The notes beneath the pieces are model-generated. The model saw only the letters and a program-made list of their open reading frames with translations, made no database searches and was not told the DNA's origin. The translations under genes were made by a program, and so were the position numbers. 7,888 nucleotides of DNA. It comes from Pontiellaceae bacterium. Its GTDB lineage: Bacteria; Verrucomicrobiota; Kiritimatiellia; Kiritimatiellales; Tichowtungiaceae. This document shows, piece by piece, positions 1 to 5,865 of the stretch. Location: the NCBI GenBank assembly GCA_025457785.1, contig JALOTS010000087.1:1-7888 (forward strand), given 5' to 3'. Numbering within the stretch: position 1 is the stretch's first letter; every line of letters starts with the position of its first letter.

Positions 1-713
1 ACGGTACTCAGAATCAGGTGTCCGGAGAGCGCGGCAGACAGCGCCGTTTGCATCGCATCGCGATCCCGCAGCTCGCCGATCATGATCACATCCGGGCTCT
101 GCCGGACGACATGTTTGAGCGCAACGGAAAACGACTGCGTGTCGTAACCGACCTGCCGCTGATGCACGAGACAGTTGATCTCTTCATGAACAAACTCCAC
201 CGGATCTTCAATCGTCATAATGTGGGCGCGCCGCGCGGCGTTAATGTGATGAATCAGCGATGCCAGCGTGGTGCTCTTCCCGCAACCTGTCGGCCCGACC
301 GCCAGAATCAGTCCGCTGTTCGCGCTGGCCATGTCCAGAATGGAAGAGGGAAGACCCAGTTTATCGAACGCGATATGACCCAGCGGAATCAGCCGCGCAA
401 CCAGCCCGATCCGTCCGGAGTGCAGAAAAATATTTATCCGATAACGCGCCGCACCGGCAATCGCATAGGCAAAATCCAGATCGCCTGACTGCTTAAACCG
501 CTCCAGCGCGAGCGGCGTGGCAAGGGTCTCGATCACCGATCGCAGCTCGCTTTCCGAAAGCGGATCGTACGATGTCGTCACCACGCTTCCGTTAATGCGG
601 TAACCCGGACTGATGTCCGCCCGCAGGAACAGATCCGACGCCTTCAATTCATCCATCCGCAACAGATGCGCATGAAACCGATCCATATGGCCCAGCTTAT
701 CCTGTGAGCTCAT
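1..713 (-). CDS. pilT: PilT/PilU-family type IV pilus retraction ATPase, C-terminus cut by window edge
   Basis: Translating the minus strand from the ATG at 713 gives 237 uninterrupted codons to the window edge. The product is a secretion-type hexameric ATPase of the PilT/PilU group, which powers pilus retraction at the inner-membrane base of the type IV pilus. The N-terminal PAS-like domain has the family signature ASDLFLRA near residues 26-33. Walker A is GPTGCGKST at residues 140-148, with Cys where Ser is more usual. The Asp box is MTIEDPVEF (166-174), Walker B is DVIMIGELRD (208-217), and the His-box begins at SGHLILST (230-237). A ribosome site AAGGGGG lies 8 nt before the ATG, which fixes the start. 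The N-terminal region resembles PilU as much as PilT, so the paralogue assignment is uncertain. The missing part should hold the rest of the C-terminal ATPase domain. The nearest upstream gene on this strand is a hybrid kinase, 153 bp away. Confidence 0.93.
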   Translation of the reverse strand, partial: MSSQDKLGHMDRFHAHLLRMDELKASDLFLRADISPGYRINGSVVTTSYDPLSESELRSVIETLATPLALERFKQSGDLDFAYAIAGAARYRINIFLHSGRIGLVARLIPLGHIAFDKLGLPSSILDMASANSGLILAVGPTGCGKSTTLASLIHHINAARRAHIMTIEDPVEFVHEEINCLVHQRQVGYDTQSFSVALKHVVRQSPDVIMIGELRDRDAMQTALSAALSGHLILST

Positions 714-737
714 CGTTTGAACCCCCTTTTTTACTTA

Positions 738-751
738 AAAACGCACGTTTT
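738..751. repeat. Inverted repeat in the pilT-type gene leader
   Basis: AAAACG and CGTTTT form a perfect 6-bp inverted repeat separated by CA, about 25 bp before the start codon of the pilus ATPase gene. It could be an operator or a small leader hairpin. No protein family is implied by the sequence, and AT-rich palindromes of this size can occur by chance. Confidence 0.3.
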
Positions 752-805
752 ATTTAATCCTCACCGCACCCTGTTTTTATCAAAATAACGGGATGGAAAA
801 CCTGT

Positions 806-819
806 GCCCGGCAGAGCCG
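806..819 (+). repeat. Copy 1 of a dispersed 14-bp GCCCGGCAGAGCCG repeat
   Basis: This 14-mer occurs identically at 7649-7662. Its core CGGC-AGA-GCCG forms a 4-bp stem with a 3-nt loop. This copy lies 48 bp beyond the hybrid kinase stop codon, in the non-coding gap before the pilus ATPase gene. On the minus strand it is followed by GGCACAGGTTTTCC, so it might act as a weak terminator for the kinase. Confidence 0.5.
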
Positions 820-855
820 ATTACAGTCGTAATGCCATCAACCATCTTGCCCGGT

Positions 856-870
856 GTGACGCATCGTCAC
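856..870 (-). repeat. Perfect hairpin overlapping the hybrid kinase stop codon
   Basis: GTGACG, a 3-nt loop (CAT on the plus strand) and CGTCAC form a perfect 6-bp stem that spans the TGA stop codon (867-869) of the hybrid kinase. No T-tract follows on the minus strand, so it is not a classical intrinsic terminator. It may protect the mRNA 3' end or assist Rho-type termination; this is inference. Confidence 0.5.
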
Positions 871-3176
871 TGCTGTTCGGAAACCGCATGTAGAATCCGG
901 CTCAGATCCTCCAGACGCACCGGCTTGGCCAGATAGTCAAACATGCCGCAGTCCATTCCTTCGTCACGGCTTTCCTGCAATGCGTGCGCGGTCATGGCCA
1001 CAATTTTCGGACACATCGCCGGGGGATAAAGCTTTTTCAGATGAATGGTCGCTTCGATTCCGTCCATTACCGGCATTTGAATGTCCATTAAAACCAGGTC
1101 GTAGTGTTTCGCCGCGATGGCGTCAACCGCTTCTTTTCCGTTTTTAACCAGATCGGCTCCATACCCCAGCCGTTCCAGCATTTTCAGGGCGACTTTTTGA
1201 TTCACCAGATTGTCTTCCGCCACCAGAATGTTCAACGGATTATCTCTTTCTGTCGAGAGATCCGGCTGTTCTTCCGCCGGAGAGACCGGCGGTTCCGCTT
1301 CCCGTCCCGCGACCAGATCGGCCAGCGATTCCATTAAAAGCCCCGGCTTGACCGGTTTGCATAACCAGGCGTCAATTACCTGTGTGTCACGGGACGAGTT
1401 ACGCATGAAGGAGCTGAGGATCAGGATGGGACGACTCCCGAAATCAGGCCGCTGCCGCAACGCTTCAGCAAGCATAATGCCGTCCATTTCCGGCATCATC
1501 ATATCCAAAACCGCCAGATTTACCGGGCCAAGACTGTCCATTTGAAGAAGAGCTTCTTTGCCGGAATGGAAGATCAGCGGGGTCATGTGCCAGCCCTTCA
1601 GTTGGTATTCCAGAATCCGAAGATTGGTGGAATTATCATCGACCACCAGAACGCGAAGCCCCTTCAGTGTGTCCAGATTGTTTTTCGTTTTACTGTGATC
1701 GTCCGACTGCGCCCGTTTCAAGATAATGTGGAACTGGAACTCGCTGCCCGCGCCCAGTTGACTTTTCACCTCAATACATCCCCCCATCAGATCGATCAGT
1801 TTTTTGCAGATCGACAGTCCCAGTCCGGTGCCTCCGAACCGGCGGGTCGTTGATGAATCCGCCTGCTCAAACGGGGTGAACACTTTCTGAACCATTTCAG
1901 AGGTCATTCCGATGCCGGTGTCCGAAACTGAAAAACCGAGGTCATATTTTTCGTTCCCTGCGAGTTTCCCGCTGATTTTTACGATGATTTCGCCGTGCTC
2001 AGTGAATTTGACGGCGTTACTCAGCAGATTCTTTAAAATCTGCTGCAGCCGGGCGGCATCTCCGAAAAACAGATCCGGAATATCCCCGTTTGTGGAATAG
2101 ACCAGTTCCAGTCCTTTTTCGGCGGCCTTTGGAGCAACTGTATCCAGCACATTTTCCGCGCATTTCAGCAGGTTAAAGGGGATGTTTTCCAGTTGAATCC
2201 GACCGGCCTCGATTTTAGAAAGGTCAAGGATGTCGTTGATCAGTGTCAGCAGCGCCTCGCCGCTGGCTTCAATGGTTTCGATAAAATCACGCTGATCCGG
2301 AGTCAGCGGGGTATCGGCCAGCAGAGAGGTCATGCCGACGACGGCGTTCAGCGGAGTTCGTATCTCATGGCTCATATTGGCCAGAAACGCGCTTTTAGCT
2401 TCAGTTGTCTGTTCGGCGGCCTCACGGGCTTTACGCAGTGCATCTTCCATGCGTTTGCGTTCTGTAATATCCCGATTGATTCCGATCAGCCCGAACACCT
2501 TTCCGGTTGAATCGTAAAGCGGAACTTTTGTGGTGAGTCGGCATCCGTTTTGTCCGTTGAGTGTGTAATTTTCTTCAAAATTAATGATCGGCTGGCCCTG
2601 AAGAACCTTTTTTTCCGCAGCACAAAAGAGATCGGCATCCTGTTTTTTAAAAAAATCGTAATCTGTTTTTCCCCGTATTTCGTCCAGAGTCATTCCGTAA
2701 GCGGAAGCGGTGGCCGCATTACAGAGAACCATCCGGTGATGCATGTCTTTGATAAAAATAGGATCCGGGATGTTTTGAATCAGTGTTTTGATCACCGCCA
2801 CGCTGTTTCCCGTTAGAAACGCACTCTGATTTTTCTGCTCCGCGTCACGGACAATCAATTGCACATAGCCTGTTTCGCCGATTTGGATGATCCGCCATTG
2901 CAAATCGGCCGCCATCACCGTTCCGTCTTTGCGAACAAGAGCTTCCCGCTGTGTTAAACATTCTCCTTGCGGCTTGCGGGACAGAACCGGGTAGGGAAAC
3001 GAACCCAGCGTTGGAAAAAGCCGAATAAAAGACTGTCCGTCGATCTCACCGGAAGAATACTGAGACAGCATATCCGCCGCCGGATTGGAACCCAAAATCA
3101 ACCCGGTTGAATTCATGATAAATACGGCATCGCATACGCCGTCGAACACCGAAACCAATCCCCGACTTCCGTTCAT
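867..3176 (-). CDS. Soluble hybrid histidine kinase, PAS-PAS-HisKA-HATPase-REC-REC
   Basis: The 769-aa product is a sensory hybrid kinase that autophosphorylates a His and passes phosphate to its own receiver domains. Domains in order: a PAS-like region (about 7-115), a second PAS with PAC tail (about 128-240, ending DITERK), a short coiled linker, HisKA with H-box NMSHEIRTP (His270), and HATPase_c with N-box Asn383 and Asn387, G1 DTGIGM (419-424), F-box FTPFEQ and G2 GGTGLGL (448-454). REC1 has acidic pair Asp513/Asp514, phospho-acceptor Asp558 and Lys607. REC2 has Glu654/Asp655, Asp698, Thr729 and Lys751. All catalytic residues are present. No membrane segment or HPt domain is seen, so it should be cytosolic and needs a separate HPt protein to relay further. 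The start at 3176 is chosen over the in-frame upstream extension to 3329 because AGGAGGAG lies just before this ATG, PAS homology begins there, and a promoter candidate lies inside the extension. The signal it senses is unknown. Confidence 0.95.
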   Translation of the reverse strand: MNGSRGLVSVFDGVCDAVFIMNSTGLILGSNPAADMLSQYSSGEIDGQSFIRLFPTLGSFPYPVLSRKPQGECLTQREALVRKDGTVMAADLQWRIIQIGETGYVQLIVRDAEQKNQSAFLTGNSVAVIKTLIQNIPDPIFIKDMHHRMVLCNAATASAYGMTLDEIRGKTDYDFFKKQDADLFCAAEKKVLQGQPIINFEENYTLNGQNGCRLTTKVPLYDSTGKVFGLIGINRDITERKRMEDALRKAREAAEQTTEAKSAFLANMSHEIRTPLNAVVGMTSLLADTPLTPDQRDFIETIEASGEALLTLINDILDLSKIEAGRIQLENIPFNLLKCAENVLDTVAPKAAEKGLELVYSTNGDIPDLFFGDAARLQQILKNLLSNAVKFTEHGEIIVKISGKLAGNEKYDLGFSVSDTGIGMTSEMVQKVFTPFEQADSSTTRRFGGTGLGLSICKKLIDLMGGCIEVKSQLGAGSEFQFHIILKRAQSDDHSKTKNNLDTLKGLRVLVVDDNSTNLRILEYQLKGWHMTPLIFHSGKEALLQMDSLGPVNLAVLDMMMPEMDGIMLAEALRQRPDFGSRPILILSSFMRNSSRDTQVIDAWLCKPVKPGLLMESLADLVAGREAEPPVSPAEEQPDLSTERDNPLNILVAEDNLVNQKVALKMLERLGYGADLVKNGKEAVDAIAAKHYDLVLMDIQMPVMDGIEATIHLKKLYPPAMCPKIVAMTAHALQESRDEGMDCGMFDYLAKPVRLEDLSRILHAVSEQQ

Positions 3177-3180
3177 AGCA

Positions 3181-3188
3181 CTCCTCCT
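3181..3188 (-). promoter_or_regulatory. Strong ribosome binding site of the hybrid kinase
   Basis: Reading the minus strand, AGGAGGAG is followed by TGCT and the ATG at 3176. It is a near-perfect Shine-Dalgarno sequence and decides the start against the longer open frame that reaches 3329. Confidence 0.85.
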
Positions 3189-3241
3189 GAATGGGAACCC
3201 GCCGCATCTGCCGGAATATGTGATCCGGGTCCGTGCAACGC

Positions 3242-3271
3242 AGTATGGCATAAAAAAATCACCCGATGCAA
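3242..3271 (-). promoter_or_regulatory. Candidate sigma-70 promoter of the hybrid kinase
   Basis: On the minus strand TTGCAT (3271-3266) is followed after 18 bp by CATACT (3247-3242). Matches are partial (3/6 and 4/6), but the placement is good: about 65 bp before the kinase start and downstream of the intrinsic terminator of the preceding small gene, so the kinase would need its own promoter here. A run of seven T lies in the spacer. Confidence 0.4.
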
Positions 3272-3321
3272 CTCCGTTTAATGACCGGTTCCTGTGATGA
3301 AGTCGGGGGCGACAATGACAT

Positions 3322-3363
3322 TTAAACAACAGAAAATCCCCGCCGGAACGGATTCCTGCGGGG
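3322..3363 (-). terminator. Rho-independent terminator of the 34-aa protein gene
   Basis: On the minus strand CCCCGC pairs with GCGGGG (3363-3358 with 3343-3338). An inner GGAA/TTCC stem closes a 4-nt loop across one A-G mismatch. The hairpin is followed by a T-rich run, ATTTTCTGTTGTTT. Stem strength and T-tract together make this the clearest intrinsic terminator in the window. It ends the small basic protein transcript and insulates the downstream hybrid kinase. Confidence 0.85.
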
Positions 3364-3370
3364 TGTTTCG

Positions 3371-3380
3371 GCTCCGGAGC
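3371..3380. repeat. Short palindrome GCTCCGGAGC
   Basis: This perfect 10-bp palindrome lies between the stop codon of the small basic protein and its terminator hairpin. It may be an extra 3'-UTR hairpin, but with no loop-forming centre it would pair only weakly. Confidence 0.3.
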
Positions 3381-3383
3381 GCG

Positions 3384-3399
3384 GGAAGTAATTACTTCC
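3384..3399. repeat. 16-bp perfect palindrome across the small-gene stop codon
   Basis: GGAAGTAATTACTTCC is a perfect palindrome that includes the TAA stop (3392-3394) of the 34-aa protein. Its two-fold symmetry without spacer is typical of a dimeric protein binding site, though a 3'-end hairpin with fewer pairs is also possible. No T-tract follows directly. Confidence 0.55.
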
Positions 3400-3496
3400 T
3401 GGAGGCTGCGGCGGCTTCGCGGGCGCGCACTTTCAGCCGTTTCTTGCGGAGAACACGGCGGCGCTGTTTGGCTCGTTCTTTAAGTTGTTGTCCCAT
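3392..3496 (-). CDS. 34-aa very basic small protein
   Basis: The minus strand encodes 34 residues beginning MGQQLKERAK and ending in an Ala-rich stretch followed by SRK. Fifteen of the 34 residues are Arg or Lys and only two are acidic. There is no Cys, aromatic residue or membrane segment, and a single amphipathic basic helix is likely. I do not recognise a named family with certainty; charge and size suggest an RNA-, ribosome- or DNA-binding peptide, which is inference. Support for a real gene: a good promoter at 3510-3537, a strong intrinsic terminator directly after it, and codon-like composition. The ATG has no Shine-Dalgarno at normal spacing. The predicted transcription start lies only about 7 nt before the ATG, so the mRNA may be almost leaderless. 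The GGAGG at 3523-3527 (minus) falls inside the promoter spacer and would not be transcribed. It is divergent from sppA. Confidence 0.72.
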   Translation of the reverse strand: MGQQLKERAKQRRRVLRKKRLKVRAREAAAASRK

Positions 3497-3509
3497 AGCG
3501 GGGAGAGCT

Positions 3510-3537
3510 TTTATCTGAAATACCTCCGCGCAGTCAA
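3510..3537 (-). promoter_or_regulatory. Sigma-70-type promoter of the small basic protein
   Basis: On the minus strand TTGACT (3537-3532, 5/6 match to the -35 consensus) is followed after 16 bp by GATAAA (3515-3510, 4/6 match to the -10 consensus). Transcription would start near 3503, giving a leader of about 7 nt before the ATG at 3496. A small inverted repeat, AATGA-TT-TCATT (3537-3548), abuts the -35 box and could be an operator. Confidence 0.55.
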
Positions 3538-3559
3538 ATGATTTCATTCATATCTTGCC

Positions 3560-3623
3560 GGAATATTGGAATGCTGGAATATTGGAATGCCGGAACATTG
3601 GAATACTGGAATAATGGAGAGAA
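3560..3623 (+). repeat. Tandem GGA-headed octamer array upstream of sppA
   Basis: Seven consecutive 8-bp units run from 3560 to 3615: GGAATATT, GGAATGCT, GGAATATT, GGAATGCC, GGAACATT, GGAATACT and GGAATAAT. A degenerate eighth unit, GGAGAGAA, follows. GGAA is invariant in the seven units, positions 5-7 vary, and position 8 is always a pyrimidine. It lies in the intergenic region between the divergent small basic gene and sppA. Within it, TTGG and TACT/ATATT words could mimic promoter boxes, but I cannot assign an sppA promoter with confidence. Confidence 0.85.
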
Positions 3624-3666
3624 TACTCTAATGAAATAACTGGATTTCGTCTGAACCCGCTTTAGA

Positions 3667-4641
3667 ATGCCCCGCATGAATTATCGACAAAAAAACCGGA
3701 AACACCGAATTCTCATCGTTCTTCTCTCGCTGGCGCTGCTGGGCTCGCTGTTTTCAAAGTGCAAACCTGTTGAAATCAACTATCCGTGCGACGAACTGCC
3801 GAAACTGACCGAAACCTGGTCGTTCGGCAGCGGCAGCGTCAAAGTGGTGCGTATTCCTCTCGACGGCATTATTATGCGTATTGAGGAGTCCGGCCTTTTT
3901 GCCGCCCGTTCGGATATGGTCGCGGAAATTCTCACGCAGGTTCGCGCCGCTGAAAACGATCCGGATATGCGGGCGGTTATTCTGGAAGTCAACTCGCCCG
4001 GCGGCGGCGTAACGCCCAGCGACGAAATTTACAACGCTCTGCGCCATTTCCGTCAGAGCCGCCCGGATCGGCGCGTCATCGTCTTTATCCGGGATATCGG
4101 CGCCTCCGGGGCCTATTACGCCGCCATGGCGGGCGATTACATTATTGCCGAACCGACGGCCATCGTCGGCTCTGTCGGTGTCATTATGCAAACCATCAAT
4201 ATGCAGGGGCTCTCTGAAAAAATCGGGATCACGGATGTCACCATCAAATCCGGTGACAACAAAGACATGCTCAATCCCTTTCAAGCCGTGAACCCCGATC
4301 AGGTGGCACTCCTGCAGGAGCTTATTGACAATATGCAGGCGCGCTTTCGCGGCCTTGTGGCTGAGGCGCGCAGTCTGGATCCCGTCGCCAGTCCCGAATT
4401 GTTCGACGGCCGTATCTTTTCCGCCGATGCCGCGCTGGAAAAAGGGCTGATTGATAAAATCGGCTACTGGGACGATGCCCTTGCCTCTGCGGCGGAACTG
4501 CTTGATTCCGGCGCGTTGCGCGTGGTTCGCTATGAACCGGAACGGACCTTTCTTGAAGAGCTGATCGAAGGAAAAAGTCCGGTGGTTCTTCCAAACCTGA
4601 AACTGCGTTCGCCGCAATTCCTGTATCTTTGGAAACCATAG
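3667..4641 (+). CDS. sppA: SppA-type signal peptide peptidase, family S49, short form
   Basis: This 324-aa membrane-anchored serine peptidase degrades cleaved signal peptides and other membrane-associated peptides. An N-terminal basic stretch and hydrophobic segment (about residues 14-30) anchor it; Cys32 follows a sequence that does not fit a lipobox. The S49 fold covers about 58-285. The likely catalytic Ser is in IGASGAYYAAM (Ser147), and the general-base Lys is in IKSGDNKDM (Lys199). The substrate-groove motif is EVNSPGGGV (107-115). The 52-residue Ser-Lys spacing agrees with the single-domain Bacillus-type SppA as I recall it, and the length is half that of the two-domain E. coli enzyme. 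No clear Shine-Dalgarno precedes the ATG at 3667; the ATG at 3676 is an alternative start. The gene is divergent from the small basic protein gene, and octamer arrays lie on both sides. It probably heads a cluster with the LysM lipoprotein and rdgB. Confidence 0.93.
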   Translation: MPRMNYRQKNRKHRILIVLLSLALLGSLFSKCKPVEINYPCDELPKLTETWSFGSGSVKVVRIPLDGIIMRIEESGLFAARSDMVAEILTQVRAAENDPDMRAVILEVNSPGGGVTPSDEIYNALRHFRQSRPDRRVIVFIRDIGASGAYYAAMAGDYIIAEPTAIVGSVGVIMQTINMQGLSEKIGITDVTIKSGDNKDMLNPFQAVNPDQVALLQELIDNMQARFRGLVAEARSLDPVASPELFDGRIFSADAALEKGLIDKIGYWDDALASAAELLDSGALRVVRYEPERTFLEELIEGKSPVVLPNLKLRSPQFLYLWKP

Positions 4642-4646
4642 AGAAT

Positions 4647-4718
4647 GGAATAATGGAACGGTGGACTGGCGGAAGAGTGGAATAACGGAGTGATGGAAGA
4701 GTGGAACGCTGGAAAATT
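4647..4718 (+). repeat. Tandem GGA-headed octamer array between sppA and the LysM gene
   Basis: Nine consecutive 8-bp units all begin with GGA: GGAATAAT, GGAACGGT, GGACTGGC, GGAAGAGT, GGAATAAC, GGAGTGAT, GGAAGAGT, GGAACGCT and GGAAAATT. Position 8 is always T or C. The 8-bp grid can be traced back in phase into the sppA end, where GGAAACCA (4631-4638) forms the last codons. The array fills the whole intergenic gap and ends directly at the AAGGAG ribosome site of the LysM gene. It has the same orientation and unit design as the array at 3560. Confidence 0.85.
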
Positions 4719-4724
4719 AAGGAG
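4719..4724 (+). promoter_or_regulatory. Ribosome binding site selecting a GTG start
   Basis: AAGGAG is followed by 7 nt and GTG at 4732. It fixes the start of the LysM lipoprotein at this GTG rather than the in-frame ATG at 4690, which lies inside the octamer array and would put a charged 14-residue extension before the signal peptide. Confidence 0.8.
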
Positions 4725-4731
4725 ATTGCGT

Positions 4732-5223
4732 GTGAAAAATTTTGTATTTGCTGTTTTGTTGTCAATGAGTCTGAGCGGATGTGAAACGATCCAGGTGCAA
4801 ACCCGCTCCAGCCGTGCGGCACTGACCGAAGACCAGCGGATTTCGCAGGAAAATCAGCGACGGCTGGCCGGACGTATTGAAACGCTTGAAATGGAAATCG
4901 GCCAGCTCAACCGCGATCTTGAAATCCTGCGCAAGCAGCTTGATGTCCGTTGCGCCGCGATCGAACAAAAAAGCGAAGCCGACAAGCGCGAAATGGTCGC
5001 CCGCCTGAGCGGCGAGCTGGATAAACTGATGAAGCAGGCGTCAAAGGTTTCTGCCCCTGCGCCCGTCAGCAATCGCGGGATTGAGCATGTGGTTCAGACC
5101 GGCGAAACACTCTACATCATTTGCAAAGCGTACGGGGTCAGTGCTCAAACCGTGATCGATGTCAATAAAATCAAAGACCCCGGAAAAATCTCCGTTGGTC
5201 AGAAACTTTTCATTCCGCAGTGA
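4732..5223 (+). CDS. LysM-domain lipoprotein with coiled-coil stalk
   Basis: The 163-aa product is a predicted outer- or inner-membrane lipoprotein that binds peptidoglycan. A lipoprotein signal peptide ends with lipobox LSGC, so Cys17 would be lipidated; the +2 residue is Glu. Residues about 31-105 are rich in Glu, Arg, Lys, Gln and Leu in heptad-like order and are likely a coiled coil. A short Pro/Ala linker (106-115) leads to one C-terminal LysM domain (about 118-162) with HVVQTGETLYIICKAYGVS and GKISVGQKLFIP. No catalytic domain is present, so it is a wall-binding or scaffold protein rather than an enzyme. The start is GTG with a good ribosome site. Gaps of 90 bp after sppA and 24 bp before rdgB suggest possible co-transcription. 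I do not recognise a named orthologue. Confidence 0.9.
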   Translation: MKNFVFAVLLSMSLSGCETIQVQTRSSRAALTEDQRISQENQRRLAGRIETLEMEIGQLNRDLEILRKQLDVRCAAIEQKSEADKREMVARLSGELDKLMKQASKVSAPAPVSNRGIEHVVQTGETLYIICKAYGVSAQTVIDVNKIKDPGKISVGQKLFIPQ

Positions 5224-5247
5224 TAACTCTGTTCGGGACAGCACGTT

Positions 5248-5865
5248 ATGAAGCTGGTCATCGCAACTCGCAATCCGCATAAACTTGAAGAAATTCACGC
5301 GATTTTTAATTTCCAAGGATTGGAAGTCTGCTCCGCCTTTGATTTTCCCCATATTCCGGATGTCATCGAGGACGGTGAGACACTGGAGGCTAACGCGATC
5401 AAAAAGGCGGTTGAAATCTGTCAGGCCACCGGCCTGCCTGCAATGGCTGACGATTCCGGGCTGGAAGTGGAGGCGTTAAACGGAGCGCCGGGCGTTTACT
5501 CCGCCCGCTGGTCCGGCGAAGGATGCTCCTATGCTGATAATAACGCGAAGCTTTTGCGCGAACTGGCAGCGAAAGCCAACCGCCGCGCCCGGTTTCGAAC
5601 GGTGATTGCGCTTGCTCTGCCCGGTGAAAACCCGCAAACGGTCGAAGGCTCCGTGCAAGGCGTCATTATTAAAGAAACGCGGGGAAATCACGGCTTCGGC
5701 TACGATCCGCTTTTTGTTCCCGACGGGTACAACCAGACGTTTGCCGAGCTTCCCGCTGAGGTGAAAAACAGAATTTCGCACCGCGCCCGCGCGCTCAATG
5801 CCGCATCCAATGTCTGGAGCGAGATCCTGCGGCCGCAATCAGGTTTTCTTCAAGTCCGCCCGTAA
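5248..5865 (+). CDS. rdgB: RdgB/HAM1 non-canonical purine NTP pyrophosphatase
   Basis: This 205-aa enzyme hydrolyses dITP, XTP and ITP to monophosphates plus pyrophosphate in the cytosol, keeping deaminated purines out of DNA and RNA. Family motifs are all present: ATRNPHKLEEI at residues 6-16 (phosphate binding), EDGETLEANA (41-50), MADDSGLEVEAL (66-77) with the likely catalytic Asp69, GVYSARWSG (82-90), the base-recognition motif GFGYDPLF (149-156), and SHRARAL (177-183). Length is normal for the family. The ribosome site is weak (a GGGA tract about 13 nt before the ATG), and the preceding stop is only 24 bp away, so translational coupling or co-transcription with the LysM gene is likely. 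The last 27 bp overlap the end of rluD on the other strand. Confidence 0.96.
   Translation: MKLVIATRNPHKLEEIHAIFNFQGLEVCSAFDFPHIPDVIEDGETLEANAIKKAVEICQATGLPAMADDSGLEVEALNGAPGVYSARWSGEGCSYADNNAKLLRELAAKANRRARFRTVIALALPGENPQTVEGSVQGVIIKETRGNHGFGYDPLFVPDGYNQTFAELPAEVKNRISHRARALNAASNVWSEILRPQSGFLQVRP

Noticed and set aside
18..488. Plus-strand open frame of 156 codons at the left edge
   Set aside because: The minus strand here encodes Walker A, Asp box and Walker B of a PilT-type ATPase, so this frame is its shadow.
754..790. Promoter for the pilus ATPase gene based on TTGATA on the minus strand
   Set aside because: No convincing -10 box lies at 16-18 bp; GATTAA at 18 bp matches only half of the consensus.
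3177..3329. N-terminal extension of the hybrid kinase by 51 codons
   Set aside because: The extension is Arg/Cys-rich and unlike a PAS domain, contains the candidate promoter, begins within the terminator of the preceding gene, and has no ribosome site, whereas AGGAGGAG stands before the ATG at 3176.
3556..3584. sppA promoter inside the octamer array (TTGCCG, 17 bp, AATATT)
   Set aside because: The repeat produces many TTGG and ATATT words at arbitrary spacing, so a match here has little value without transcript mapping.
3560..3623. CRISPR-like array
   Set aside because: The units are 8 bp with no repeat-spacer alternation and no cas genes, which does not fit a CRISPR.
3754..4617. Long minus-strand open frame of 287 codons opposite sppA
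   Set aside because: It lies wholly antisense to a gene with intact S49 catalytic motifs, its translation has no recognisable domain, and it is explained by the codon bias of the sense gene.
4690..4731. ATG start at 4690 for the LysM lipoprotein
   Set aside because: It would prefix 14 mainly charged residues to a perfect lipoprotein signal peptide, and the AAGGAG site is placed for the GTG at 4732.
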